Positions 48,153 to 58,073 of a DNA stretch of 64,000 nt are shown here, in pieces; the first letter of the stretch is position 1, and the number at the start of each line of letters is the position of its first letter. The position numbers were made by a program, and so were the translations under genes. The notes beneath the pieces were generated by a model. It worked only from the letters and a program-made list of their open reading frames with translations. It ran no database searches and had not been told where the DNA came from. The stretch comes from Nonomuraea spiralis (lineage in GTDB: Bacteria > Actinomycetota > Actinomycetes > Streptosporangiales > Streptosporangiaceae): contig NZ_BMRC01000015.1 in NCBI RefSeq assembly GCF_014648435.1, forward strand, positions 1-64,000. The letters run 5' to 3'.

Positions 48153-51047
48153 ATGACGGTGGAGGGACACAGGGCCGTGGGAAGGATGATCTCGCCCGTC
48201 CTGGTGGGGCGTGAGGAACAGTTTCAGCGCCTTGTGGCCGCGGTGAGCCGGCCGCCCGCCGTGGTGGTGGTGGAGGGTGAGGCGGGTATCGGTAAGACCC
48301 GCCTGGTGGCGGAGATGGCCGCGCACGCCCACGTTGCCGGCCGGGTGCTGCTCAGCGGAGCGTGCCGACGGATCCGGGAGCCGTTCCCGCTGGGGCCGAT
48401 CGTGGAGGCGCTGCGCGGGACGAGTGAGCTGCTGGCGGTGGCCGCCGGGCTTTCGCCGGTCGCCGGCGCGCTGCGGGGGTTGCTGCCGGAGCTGGCGGGA
48501 GTGCTGCCACCGGCGTTGGAGCCGCTGGATGATCGGGCGGCCGAACGGCATCGACTGTTTCGCGGTCTGGTCGAGGTGCTGGGGGTACTGGGGCCGGTGG
48601 TGCTGGTGGTGGAGGACCTGCACTGGGCGGATGAGCAGACGGTGGAGTTTCTGGCCCATTTGCTGGCGGTGCTGCCGGCCCAGGCGTCGGTGGTGCTCAC
48701 TTATCGGGGAGAGGAGGCCGCGGCCGGGATCCGGGACGTGACAGGGCGGTTGGCGGATTCCGTCCTTCACGATCATGTGGTGCTGGCGGGGCTCGACGCC
48801 GAACAGACCCACGCGCTGGCGGAATCGATCTTGGAGGTGGAGGGCGTCACCCCTGAGTTCGGGAGGCATCTGTATGAGCTGTCATCGGGGTTACCGCTGG
48901 CGGTTCAGGAACTGCTGGCGTTGCTGCAGGCTCGGGGGGCGTTGATCCGGCTGCGGAGCGGGCGCTGGGCGCGTAAGGCGCTGGTGGCGCTGGACGTGCC
49001 GCCGGGAGTGCGCGATTCGGTGCGGGAACGGGTAAGCCGGCTGCCGGTGGCGGCGCAGGAGGTAGCCGAGGCCGCGGCGGTGTTGCAGGCGCCGGTGGCG
49101 GTGGCGGCGCTGATCGAGGTGGCCGGGCTGCCTCGGGCCGAGACGGTCGCGGGGCTGGACGAACTGCTGGTGTCCGGGCTACTGGCCGAGCGGGACGGGA
49201 TGGTGGTTTTCCGGCACGTGCTGGCCGCGCAGGCGGTGTACGGGGGGATCCCGCTGGGGCGGCGGCAGGATCTTCATACGCGTGCGGCGGCCGCCCTGCG
49301 GTCGGTTGAGCCTGTGCCGCTGGGGCAGCAGGCGCATCATCTGCGCCAGGCCGACCTGTTGCACGAGTGGGTGGGAGTCGCAGAGCAGGCTGCCGAGCAG
49401 GCGTCGATGCTCGGCGACGACACCGAGGCGGTGCGCATTCTGGAGGATGTGCTGCGCAACGCGCCGCTGGAGCCCGAACGCCGGGGACACCTGGCGGCGC
49501 GGCTGGGCTGGGCGGCCTGTCAGGTGCTGCATCCCCCGGAGGTGGTCGCCCTGCTCTCGGAGGCGGTGGAGTCGGAGCAGCCCGGCCCGTTGCGCGGGCA
49601 ACTGTATCTCTTGATCGGCGTCCTGCAGGAGAGGCTCGGTCATGATCCCAGCGTGCAGCGCCGGGCTTTCGCGGCGGCCGTCGACGACCTGGACGACCGG
49701 CCTGACCTGGCGGCGTGGGTGATGACCGGACTGGGCCGGCCGATCGACCCCACTGTGCCGTTGGCCGAGCACGCGTTCTGGTTGAACCGCGCGCTGGAGA
49801 CCGTGCCTGCCATCGGCGATCCGGTCGAGGAGGTCTTCGTGCTCGGCAAGATCGCGACGTCGCTGAGCGGGATCGGCGATCCGCGCTGGGCCGCCCTGAC
49901 CGAGGATGTCCGCCACAGGACCGGTGGCAGGCCGCGACATCGCCAGGAGATCAACGCCTACCGCTCCATCGCGGAGAACGCTTGCTGCGCCGGACATTTC
50001 CAGATCGCGGACCAATTGCTCAGCGCGGCGACGCGCGGTGCGGCCGAGGCTGACTCATCCGGCGAACCGCTGACCAGATGCCGGTTGGTCGGGCTGCTCC
50101 TGGCCTACGGGCAGGGCCGGTGGGCCGGGCTGGACCAGGAGGTGGCGGTGCTGCTGGAGGAGTACGGCGAGCGCCCGTTCGACCGGATCACCGCCGAGAC
50201 CGTCGCGGCCTGCCTGGCGCTGGCCCGGGGCGCTCTGGACACCGCCCGGCGCGACCTGTCCGACATCGTCAAGCGCACCATGGCTCTGGGCGGGTATGAG
50301 TTGCTTACTTTGTCGGTAACCGGGATCTTGCGGCTGTCCGCCGCGCATGGCCAGGCCGAGAACGCCCTCGCGGCCACCGGCGAGGCGGTCGCGGTGTGGG
50401 AGACCAAGGGGCTGTGGCCGCTGGCGGTACGGGCAGTGCCCGCGCTGGCGGAGGCGCTGGCCGCGATCGGCAGGTACGACCAGGCCACAGACCTGGTCGT
50501 ACGGCTCTCGGCGACGCTGGACGGCCTGGATGCCCCGCTGGCCGCGGCCGCGCTCCCGCACGCGCGCGGCCACCTGACCGCCGGGCCCCGGGACGCCGCG
50601 GCGCACTTCCTGGCGGCGGCATCGGCCTACGACCGGCTGGGCGCTCCGTACGAGGCGGCCCAGGCCCGCGAACAGGCGGCCGGCCGCCTGTTCGCCGCCG
50701 GAGACGAGCGGGCGGAGGAACTCCTCAGCGCGGCGATCACGGCGTTCCAGGAACTGGGGGCCCGATGGGATCTGGATCGCGCCGCGCAGGTGGCTCGCAG
50801 GCACGGGGTGGCGACGAAGAGCCGATACCCCGGCGGTCCACACGGCTACGGCCCCTCCCTTTCCCCACGGGAGCGGGAGGTCGCCTCGATGGCCGCCGCC
50901 GGGCTGACCAACCGGGAGATCGGCCAGGAGCTGTTCCTGTCACCCAAGACGGTGGAGAAGCATCTCAGCGCTGCTCTGCGTAAGCTCGGGCTCCGCTCCC
51001 GCGCCGCCCTGGGGAGTCACCTGGGCCCGAATCGCGACGAACCGTAG
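48153..51047 (+). CDS. LAL-family LuxR regulator with AAA ATPase
   Basis: 964 residues from ATG 48153, chosen because GGAGG lies 8 bases upstream (a GTG at 48117 is open but lacks this). Walker A GEAGIGKT at 42-49, Walker B VVLVVEDLHWADEQ near 155, long TPR-like middle, LuxR HTH at about 895-955 (LSPREREVASMAAAGLTNRE, LSPKTVEKHLSAALRKLGL). It directly precedes a giant secreted protease on the same strand; a palindrome of TGGGGGA/TCCCCCA lies between them. It may activate that gene. Confidence 0.92.
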   Translation: MTVEGHRAVGRMISPVLVGREEQFQRLVAAVSRPPAVVVVEGEAGIGKTRLVAEMAAHAHVAGRVLLSGACRRIREPFPLGPIVEALRGTSELLAVAAGLSPVAGALRGLLPELAGVLPPALEPLDDRAAERHRLFRGLVEVLGVLGPVVLVVEDLHWADEQTVEFLAHLLAVLPAQASVVLTYRGEEAAAGIRDVTGRLADSVLHDHVVLAGLDAEQTHALAESILEVEGVTPEFGRHLYELSSGLPLAVQELLALLQARGALIRLRSGRWARKALVALDVPPGVRDSVRERVSRLPVAAQEVAEAAAVLQAPVAVAALIEVAGLPRAETVAGLDELLVSGLLAERDGMVVFRHVLAAQAVYGGIPLGRRQDLHTRAAAALRSVEPVPLGQQAHHLRQADLLHEWVGVAEQAAEQASMLGDDTEAVRILEDVLRNAPLEPERRGHLAARLGWAACQVLHPPEVVALLSEAVESEQPGPLRGQLYLLIGVLQERLGHDPSVQRRAFAAAVDDLDDRPDLAAWVMTGLGRPIDPTVPLAEHAFWLNRALETVPAIGDPVEEVFVLGKIATSLSGIGDPRWAALTEDVRHRTGGRPRHRQEINAYRSIAENACCAGHFQIADQLLSAATRGAAEADSSGEPLTRCRLVGLLLAYGQGRWAGLDQEVAVLLEEYGERPFDRITAETVAACLALARGALDTARRDLSDIVKRTMALGGYELLTLSVTGILRLSAAHGQAENALAATGEAVAVWETKGLWPLAVRAVPALAEALAAIGRYDQATDLVVRLSATLDGLDAPLAAAALPHARGHLTAGPRDAAAHFLAAASAYDRLGAPYEAAQAREQAAGRLFAAGDERAEELLSAAITAFQELGARWDLDRAAQVARRHGVATKSRYPGGPHGYGPSLSPREREVASMAAAGLTNREIGQELFLSPKTVEKHLSAALRKLGLRSRAALGSHLGPNRDEP

Positions 51048-51062
51048 AGCCGGAACGGAAGG

Positions 51063-51112
51063 TCCCCCACAGGCCTCCTCACCTGTCGCTTCCGAATGGG
51101 GGATGTCCCCCA
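51063..51112 (+). promoter_or_regulatory. TGGGGGA-N2-TCCCCCA palindrome plus a third half-site
   Basis: A palindrome with 7-bp arms at 51097-51112 and an extra TCCCCCA at 51063-51069, just after the LAL regulator stop and upstream of the protease gene. Candidate binding site for the LuxR HTH. Confidence 0.5.
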
Positions 51113-51147
51113 TAGTCCCGTCGGACCGAGCAAGTAACGCTGACGGC

Positions 51148-51288
51148 ATGCCCGAAACCGACTCCACGGATGCCCATCGCCCGACAGATGACGCCGACGG
51201 GACGGCACCGGCGTCCCCCACGCTCACGCAGGACGAGGCGGCCACGGAACCCCCCGACGACACCCCCGAAGGGTTCGAGCCGGTCTGA
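51148..51288 (+). CDS. Possible small acidic peptide
   Basis: A 46-residue open frame rich in Asp, Glu, Thr and Pro (DAHRPTDDADGTAPASPTLT, DDTPEGFEPV) without Cys, Lys or hydrophobic core. Third-position G/C is high. No clear ribosome-binding site. It might be a disordered leader or accessory peptide, or chance. Ends 45 bases before the protease start. Confidence 0.35.
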   Translation: MPETDSTDAHRPTDDADGTAPASPTLTQDEAATEPPDDTPEGFEPV

Positions 51289-51333
51289 CCCCTCTTCTCC
51301 GCCCAGCACCTCCCCCCGAAAGGGCAGCTCCGC

Positions 51334-54300
51334 ATGTCTTCACAAAGCTCGCAAGACCGGCCGCCGGACAGCGCCGCCGCACCGCCCACGCCCGCCCGCC
51401 GAAGAGCGGCACTTCTGACAGGGTCGATCCTGGTGCTCGCCGCGGTGGTGGTGCCCGGCTCGCCGGCCGCGCTGGCTGAAGGACAGCAGGCCGCGCCGGC
51501 CGCCCCTGCGGCGGGACCGGCACCAGGCCCGATCACGCTGACCGGGCTGGGGGCGGGCTCGCACACGGTCACGTTGGTAACCGGGGACGCCGTGCGGCTG
51601 AAGGACGCCGGCGGCGGCAAGTACGCCGTGGACGCCAAGGCCGTCGCCCGCCCCGATGGGACCCTGCCGCGGCTGTCCACGATGGCCACCCCGGACGGGG
51701 TGTACGTCACCCCCAGCGACGCGATACCGGCCATCCAGGCCGGTCGCCTGGACAGGGAGCTGTTCAACGTCACCTACCTGGCCGAGAACGGCTACGCCGA
51801 TGACCAGGCCAAGCAGCTGCCGGTCATCGTGCAGTATCCCCGGCAGAACAGCGCGGCCGCTGTCGCCTCCGCTGCCAAGGCGATCCCGGCCAGCGAGCCC
51901 GGGCACGCGCTGGAGAGCATCAACGCCGCCGCCGTCACGGTTACCAAGGCTGAGGCGGGCAACTTCTGGCGTGCGGTGCGGGCCGTACCAGAGGGGACGG
52001 ATCCGAACGGGATCGTGGGGCTGGCCAACGTGCCGGACACCCTGCGCGGCGGCATCGCCAAGGTGTGGCTTGACCGCAAGGTCAAGGCCACTCTGGACGT
52101 GAGCGTCCCGATGATCGGCGCGCCGCAGGCGTGGGCCGACGGGCTCGACGGCACCGGCGTGAAGGTCGCCGTCCTGGACACCGGCATCGACACTGATCAC
52201 CCGGACCTGGCGGGCAAGGTCGTCGCCGCCAAGTCCTTCATCCCCGGCCAGGAGGTCCAGGACGGGCACGGCCACGGGACCCATGTCGCCTCCACGATCG
52301 CCGGGTCCGGGGCTGCTTCCGGCGGCAAGTACAAGGGCGTCGCACCGGGGGCCGGGCTGGTCATCGGCAAGGTGCTGGACGACTCGGGCTCCGGCACGGA
52401 CTCGCAATCCATCGAGGGCATGGAATGGGCCGCGGCCAGCGGCGCCAAGGTGGTCAGCATGAGCCTGGGCAGCGGTCCCACCGACGGGACCGACCCGATG
52501 AGCCAGGCGGTCAACGCGCTGAGCGCCTCCACCGGCACCCTGTTCGTGATCGCCGCGGGCAACATCGGCGCTTCCGGCGCCGAGACGGTCGCCTCACCGG
52601 GGACGGCCGACGCGGCGCTGACCGTGGCCGCGGTGGACAAGAGCGACAAGTGGGCCAGCTTCTCCAGCCAGGGGCCGCGCACGGGAGACGGCGCGCTCAA
52701 GCCCGACATCGCCGCTCCAGGAGTGGCCATCACCGCCGCCCGCGCCGCGGGCACCACGATGGGCACTCCCGCCGACGATCACTACACCACCGCCGCCGGC
52801 ACCTCGATGGCCACCCCGCACGTGGCAGGGGCCGTGGCGATCCTGGCCCAGGAGCATCCTGAGTGGAACGGCCCGCAGCTCAAGGCCGCGCTGATGTCGA
52901 CGGCGAAGGACGACGAGCTGAGTGGTTACAAGCAGGGCGCAGGCCGGGTCGACCTGGCCAGGGCGCACGCCCAGCAAGTCTTCGCCACCACCGCCGGCCT
53001 CGATTACGCCACGCTGGACCCGGAGGATCGGCCCGTCAGCCGCGAGCTGACCTACACCAACCTCGGCGACCAGCCGGTGACCCTGACCCTCACCCCGGCC
53101 TTGCGCGCGTCCGACGGCACCGCTGTCGGCGGCGCGCTCAGCCTGGCCGACTCCACCCTCACCGTTCCCGCCTCCGGCACCGCGACCACCACGGTGACAC
53201 TCGACCCCAGTGGCCTGACCGATGTCGACGCCTACGCCGGGGCGGTCACCGCGGCCGCCGACGGCGTCCAACTGCGCACCCCCGTCGGCGCGGTCCGCGC
53301 CGCGCCCATGGCCACGCTCACCATCCATACCCTGGGCAGGGACGGGAAACCCAGCAGCCCCTGGTCCCAGGACACCATCGACGTGGCCGGCGACAAGGGC
53401 GTCATCACCACGGCCCGCCTGACCGAGGAGGGGACGACGGTCACCCGGGTTCCCCAGGGCACGATCAGCGTGGCGCAACTGGTGACCTGGATCGGCGACG
53501 ACGACCGTTTCAACGTGGTGTTCCTGCTCAGCCCCGAGATCACCGTCACCGGCGACACGGAGATCACCCTGGATGCCCGGCAGGCCTCCGAGATCCGCTT
53601 CACCACCCCGAAACCGGCCGAACCGCTGAACAACGACCCCACGATGGCGTATCAGCGGACCACCTCCAACGGCACCGCTTACTTGAGTTCGGTTTCGAGC
53701 GACACGATCGTAGGTTCGTGGCTGCGGATGTGGGCCACCCCCACCAAGCCGGTCACCAAGGGCAAATTCCGCTTCCACAGCCGGTTCACACTCGGGCAGA
53801 CCGAGGTCGCCATGGAAGTGCGGAAGGCCAAGAAGCTCACCCTGCACCCCACCGCTCCGATGCACGCCCTCCACAACTGGGGGCACTCACAGGGCCTCTA
53901 CTACGATTACCGGTCGTTCACCGGGACGAAGGATCTGGAGCTCGTGGACGTCGGCGAGGGCAGAGCGGAAGACATCGCCGGTCGAGATCTACGCGGCAAG
54001 CTCGCCCTCATGGAGGTCCCGATGGCGCCGTCGGTCTTCGGCGGCGAGGAGTGCGGGGTCCAGATCGACCGGCTCGGCGCTCTGCGCGATGCGGGTGCGG
54101 CCGGGGTGGTGCACTTCCCGAAGGCGGGCACCGGCTGCGGGATCCCGCTCCCCATCGCCTGGAGCGGGATGTCCAAGGCCATCGGCATCCCCAACGTGTC
54201 CCTTCCCGCACGGGAAGCGCTCCAACTGCGTGAGCGGATCGCCGACAGGCCGGTCGCCATCCAGGTGACAGGCACCCCGGAATCACCGCATACCTACACC

Positions 54301-55467
54301 TTCGCCCCCTACGAGGAAGGCCGGGTGCCGGGATCGCTGCACTACACCTTCACCAACCGCGACCTCGCCCAGATCGACATGGACGTCCATGCCGCCACCC
54401 CCACGCAGTACCGCGACTGGCGATACGCCTGGAAGGTGGACGACGTCGCCCCGCTGGAATCGGCGCCCCTTGGCTGGGGCTTCCCGCTGTCCACCGCGAC
54501 ACGACGGACCGACTGGGTGGGGCCGCTCGACCCGGACGTCATCAGCTCGCACGGCATGGACTCGATGTCCGACCCCAAGACACTGAACATGACGCAGCCC
54601 CAGTGGCTCCTGGAGGTGTTCGACCAGCCCGGCCGTACCAGGCAGTCGTGGCTGACCACTCCGTTCACGCCTGGCGCGAACACAGGTTCTGAGAAGGTCA
54701 TCAGGCTCGCCGAGCCCTCCGCGAACTGGGGTGCGAACTTCCGCTGCATGGTCTGTGTGCGAGGTGACGTCCTCTGGGCGGAGATCGAGCCGGCCAACGG
54801 CGGGCCGGCCAACCGCCAGTACCAGGGGATGTGGGACAGCCAGCAGAGCGACGCCGCCCTCTACGACATCCGTCTGTACCGGGGCGGCCAGGAAATCCCA
54901 CGTACCCCGGTCGCGGGAACCGATCTCCTCCCGCACTTCTCGTTGCCGGAGGGCTCCGGCAACTACCGGCTCACCGCCAAGAACGCCCAGAACGACACCG
55001 AGTGGACCTTCACCACTCCTGTGGAGACCGAGCGCCTACCCGGATCCTTCTGCTCCCTGGAGGCGTTGTACGGCACGGCCGAACGTTGCAGGCCCGCTCC
55101 GGTGGTGTTCGTCAGCTATGACCTGGGTGACAGCCTGGACACCGACAACACCGTGCCTGCCGGCCGTTCACACACCTTCGCCGTCACCCCCTACCACTCG
55201 CCCTCCGCCACCGAGATGCCCGGTATCGCCGGCTTGAGGATGTGGGCCAGCACCGACGACGGCGCCACCTACGCCCCCGTCTCGCTCAAGAGCAACAAGG
55301 ACGGCAGCTACACCGCCAAGACCCGGTACCCCGCCTTCAACGCCACCAAGGGCGCCGTCACCCTCAAGGTCGAGGCCTGGGACAAGGCGGGCAACACCAT
55401 CAAGCAGACCACCAAGCGCGCCTTCAACCTGCGCGACACAACCAAGAATGCCCACGCCGTCCAATAG
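51334..55467 (+). CDS. Large secreted subtilisin-like serine protease
   Basis: 1377 residues, GAAAGG upstream. Signal peptide with RRRAALLTGSILVLAAVVV and cleavage near PAALA, then a propeptide. The S8 domain spans about 270-540 with Asp282 (VAVLDTGIDTDHPDL), His317 (GHGHGTHVAS) and Ser491 (AAGTSMATPHVAGAVAI). A long C-terminal part follows with beta-rich domains and a PA-like insert near 870-960 (VPMAPSVFGGEECGVQIDRL, RDAGAAGVVHFPKAG). No membrane anchor at the end. It probably digests external proteins or processes exported ones. A LAL regulator lies directly upstream. Confidence 0.92.
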   Translation: MSSQSSQDRPPDSAAAPPTPARRRAALLTGSILVLAAVVVPGSPAALAEGQQAAPAAPAAGPAPGPITLTGLGAGSHTVTLVTGDAVRLKDAGGGKYAVDAKAVARPDGTLPRLSTMATPDGVYVTPSDAIPAIQAGRLDRELFNVTYLAENGYADDQAKQLPVIVQYPRQNSAAAVASAAKAIPASEPGHALESINAAAVTVTKAEAGNFWRAVRAVPEGTDPNGIVGLANVPDTLRGGIAKVWLDRKVKATLDVSVPMIGAPQAWADGLDGTGVKVAVLDTGIDTDHPDLAGKVVAAKSFIPGQEVQDGHGHGTHVASTIAGSGAASGGKYKGVAPGAGLVIGKVLDDSGSGTDSQSIEGMEWAAASGAKVVSMSLGSGPTDGTDPMSQAVNALSASTGTLFVIAAGNIGASGAETVASPGTADAALTVAAVDKSDKWASFSSQGPRTGDGALKPDIAAPGVAITAARAAGTTMGTPADDHYTTAAGTSMATPHVAGAVAILAQEHPEWNGPQLKAALMSTAKDDELSGYKQGAGRVDLARAHAQQVFATTAGLDYATLDPEDRPVSRELTYTNLGDQPVTLTLTPALRASDGTAVGGALSLADSTLTVPASGTATTTVTLDPSGLTDVDAYAGAVTAAADGVQLRTPVGAVRAAPMATLTIHTLGRDGKPSSPWSQDTIDVAGDKGVITTARLTEEGTTVTRVPQGTISVAQLVTWIGDDDRFNVVFLLSPEITVTGDTEITLDARQASEIRFTTPKPAEPLNNDPTMAYQRTTSNGTAYLSSVSSDTIVGSWLRMWATPTKPVTKGKFRFHSRFTLGQTEVAMEVRKAKKLTLHPTAPMHALHNWGHSQGLYYDYRSFTGTKDLELVDVGEGRAEDIAGRDLRGKLALMEVPMAPSVFGGEECGVQIDRLGALRDAGAAGVVHFPKAGTGCGIPLPIAWSGMSKAIGIPNVSLPAREALQLRERIADRPVAIQVTGTPESPHTYTFAPYEEGRVPGSLHYTFTNRDLAQIDMDVHAATPTQYRDWRYAWKVDDVAPLESAPLGWGFPLSTATRRTDWVGPLDPDVISSHGMDSMSDPKTLNMTQPQWLLEVFDQPGRTRQSWLTTPFTPGANTGSEKVIRLAEPSANWGANFRCMVCVRGDVLWAEIEPANGGPANRQYQGMWDSQQSDAALYDIRLYRGGQEIPRTPVAGTDLLPHFSLPEGSGNYRLTAKNAQNDTEWTFTTPVETERLPGSFCSLEALYGTAERCRPAPVVFVSYDLGDSLDTDNTVPAGRSHTFAVTPYHSPSATEMPGIAGLRMWASTDDGATYAPVSLKSNKDGSYTAKTRYPAFNATKGAVTLKVEAWDKAGNTIKQTTKRAFNLRDTTKNAHAVQ

Positions 55468-55487
55468 CCACACAACCCCAGGAACGG

Positions 55488-55525
55488 TCGCCGGGTGGCG
55501 GGGAACCAGCCTCACCACCCGGCGA
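55488..55525 (+). terminator. Hairpin terminator of the protease gene
   Basis: TCGCCGGGTGG and its complement (55515-55525) flank a 16-base loop, 20 bases after the stop. Confidence 0.65.
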
Positions 55526-56415
55526 TTCCACACTCCGGATGCCGAACACTCATCCGTACAGGTCGTGGAGGTGGTGGTGGCGACCGCGGTGGCTCGCCGA
55601 TCCGAACAGCGTCAGGGCTGTGAGGGCCGTGAGGACGGGGTCGGCGACAAGCGGTGTCCGCGGCAGCCCCGCCACCGCGTCGGAGCCGGTGTACAGGCCC
55701 GGCTGTACGGGCGAGGGGCCGCGCGAGCCCTCCCGACACGCTGGACGCGCAGGGCCCGGGTCGCTGTGGCGTTGCGGTGTGGTCGCCGGCCGGCGTGCAC
55801 CGCTTCAAGAGTCAATCTGACACCTTGAATTGCGGCAGCGCTGCACTTACCATGATCCGCTTGAGCATTCGCTCAATTCTGGCTACGCCCCTGACAGTTC
55901 GCAGCCGCACAGAACCGGCTCAGAACTGAGTGTGTACCGAAGCGGAGTTCCTGCTGCGCGAAGTGCCGCGCCGCGCTGTGACCAGGGAGCTGACCTGCGG
56001 CGACGCGGGATCGGGTGCATTCTGGAATTTTCGTCTAGCGGTTGCGTTCTCCGTGGGTGCTCGCGCGCATCAACCCCGCACACACCGTGATCCATTCGGT
56101 GCCTCCGGCTGCCGCGGCAAGAGCAGCGGCCCCGCCTCGCCGCGAGGAGGCGGCGAATGCGGGATGGCGGCCTGGGCATCTCCGATGCAGCACGCGATGA
56201 TGTTCGGGGCCGTCGGCGTCCGGGATCTGTCGGTCAGTCGCCTCCCCGCCGCGGGCAGGCGCTGACCGCCCACGTCACCGCCGCCGCGCTGGGGCTGAAG
56301 GCGGCCGGACAAGGATGTCGTCGATCGTCAGGAACGGCTCGCGAGCCAGTCCGCCGAGAGGTCGAAGTGGACGCCAGGCGCACCGGCGCTGGTGTCTCAG
56401 CGCAAGTCGGAGAGA
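55526..56415. other. 890-base stretch without a supported gene
   Basis: No frame is convincing on either strand. It holds a palindrome TTGAGC-ATTC-GCTCAA at 55861-55876, typical of TetR-type operators, in a relatively AT-rich context (55800-55930), but no regulator or target gene adjoins. The region may be the remains of a deleted locus. Confidence 0.5.
55861..55876. promoter_or_regulatory. Orphan TetR-type operator palindrome
   Basis: TTGAGC arms in perfect inverted repeat around ATTC. Such GAGCN(n)GCTC sites commonly lie in TetR promoters; here no such gene is next to it. Confidence 0.45.
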
Positions 56416-56946
56416 ATGGCCTTCGTGGTTTCTCCCCGTGCGTCCGTGCTTCGCCGAATGAAGACTCTGGCAGTTCTGGAGTTCGTCAACATTCCGCTGA
56501 TCGCCGGGGTGCTGGCCGGCTTGCTGGGCATGCCCCTGACCGTGGCCAACTCGGCAGGGCTTGTGCTGGTCCTGCTCGTCTTGGCTGAGGGCGGCGTGTA
56601 CTGGTGGCTGAAGTTCACCCAGCTCTCTTCGCGAGCACCCGTTCCGGCAGGGATGGCGATGTATCGCATGATTTCTCGGATCAACGTCGGCCTGCTGGTG
56701 GCGGGGGCCGTCGTGGTGGGTGCCGGCCTGGTCATGGGCGCGTCCGGCGCGCAGGTCTGGCCGGGGGCGGCGCTGTGGGTGTTCGCGCTGCTTGAGCACG
56801 TGAACTACTTCCATCTGCAGCTCATGCATGACACCCGCGCCGACCTGGGCCACTTGGTGAGGACCGGCCGCCTGCGCCGCTCGCATCTGGCTCTCGATAT
56901 GGCCCGCGTTTCCAGGGGGCCACAGGTCGGGAACCTTCGAGGATGA
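56416..56946 (+). CDS. Integral membrane protein of unknown function
   Basis: 176 residues from ATG 56416 (GGAGA upstream; the in-frame GTG at 56392 is less likely). Four helices: VLEFVNIPLIAGVLAGLLGM, SAGLVLVLLVLAEGGVYWWL, INVGLLVAGAVVVGAGLVMG, WPGAALWVFALLEHVNYFHL. A cytoplasmic C-terminus follows (DLGHLVRTGRLRRSHLALDM). The LEHVNYFHLQLM(H) motif suggests a metal- or heme-related family seen in some bacteria, but I cannot name it. Confidence 0.65.
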   Translation: MAFVVSPRASVLRRMKTLAVLEFVNIPLIAGVLAGLLGMPLTVANSAGLVLVLLVLAEGGVYWWLKFTQLSSRAPVPAGMAMYRMISRINVGLLVAGAVVVGAGLVMGASGAQVWPGAALWVFALLEHVNYFHLQLMHDTRADLGHLVRTGRLRRSHLALDMARVSRGPQVGNLRG

Positions 56947-56970
56947 AAGTCATCCCAGCCCTGGCTCGAT

Positions 56971-57270
56971 CTAGGCGGGGACCCAGGAGCGTGTCGGCAC
57001 CGTCGCGGCCAGTTCGGACCACTCGCCGTCCCGGGCCAGGTCCAGCCGCCCGTCCAGCTCGGCCAGGCGAGTGGTCAGGTTGCCCATGCGGCCGAGCCCC
57101 GGCGGATCGGCTTGGCCTGCCGCGCCGTCCAGTTCGGCGCGCGCGTTCGGGTTCCAGTCGCCGACCACCAGGACCGGCGCCGGGTGAAGAGCACCTGTAA
57201 GCCGAGTACCGCCAGGGCCAGGGGTGACCCGGCTGTCGCGTAGACACCTGCCAACCCGGCCAGCACCAGA
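56971..57270 (-). pseudogene. Endonuclease/exonuclease/phosphatase-like membrane protein fragment
   Basis: Two frames contribute: one encodes a hydrophobic segment LAGLAGVYATAGSPLALAVL (about 57190-57265), the other PVLVVGDWNPNARAELDG and TTRLAELDGRLDLARDGEWS, ELAATVPTRSWVPA. The latter resembles the end of the EEP nuclease/phosphatase fold (VGDxN motif). The first half and conserved His are missing. Bases 57271-57447 show no gene. Confidence 0.45.
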
Positions 57271-57447
57271 AGGACGGTCCACTTTGCCTACGTTTGCACC
57301 CGCGTAGCCAACGAGCGCCGCGGGACCGCCGTTGCCGCCGCCACCACTGCGAGGAGCCCACGGCGATCAGGCGCGCCCCGTCGGGGGATGAGCGCCTGGC
57401 CGCGCTGCGCCTACCAGCTCAGCAGCGCGATTCCGACATCGTCGACG

Positions 57448-58065
57448 TCATCCGGCAGGGCCAGGCGCTCCTCGAACGTGCCCAGCGACGTCCGTCGCAA
57501 GGGTGTGGATGCCTGTTCTGATGCGCTCGGGGGTCATCCCCGGAACGGTCAGGAGATGGTCGATGACGTCGGCGCGTAGGGCCGTGAACACGGCGTAGGC
57601 GAGGTACTCGGCGTCGATGTAGGGGGCGGTCGCGGCGAGTCGGCGGGTCAGCTCCGCGATCCAGAAGCGGCTGGCGTCGTTGGCGTAGTAGGCGTCTGGT
57701 CCGAGGTACTCGAAGGCCCGGATGAGGGCCCGGTTGCGCCATACGAAGTCGAGCAGCGCCTCGACGTAGGTTGCCAGCGCTTCGGCCGGCGGCGCCCCAG
57801 GCCCGAGGGGTGGGGGACCGCTCTCAACCGCTTCGCGCAGTTGCGCGGCGCGGGGCTCGAGGATTTCCTGGATGAGGCCCGAGCGGTCGCGGAAGTGCCG
57901 GAAGATCGCCGCCTTGCTGACACCCGCCGCCTGCGCGATGTCCTGCACCGAGACGGTCGAGATGTCTTCTCGCGCGAACAGGGACGTGGCCGCGGCGAGG
58001 ATCGCCGCGCGGTTTCTCGTCGCGTCCGCGCGGGCTTTCTTGGTCGGCGGCATGATCGTCTCCAT
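57448..58065 (-). CDS. TetR-family repressor
   Basis: 205 residues. HTH: TRNRAAILAAATSLFAREDI, VSVQDIAQAAGVSKAAIFRH, FRDRSGLIQEILEPRAAQL; helical ligand domain follows. Divergent from a quinone-oxidoreductase gene, with two AACCG-N-CGGTT palindromes between them, so it probably represses both in response to a reactive or toxic compound. Confidence 0.9.
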   Translation of the reverse strand: METIMPPTKKARADATRNRAAILAAATSLFAREDISTVSVQDIAQAAGVSKAAIFRHFRDRSGLIQEILEPRAAQLREAVESGPPPLGPGAPPAEALATYVEALLDFVWRNRALIRAFEYLGPDAYYANDASRFWIAELTRRLAATAPYIDAEYLAYAVFTALRADVIDHLLTVPGMTPERIRTGIHTLATDVAGHVRGAPGPAG

Positions 58066-58073
58066 TTGAAAAT

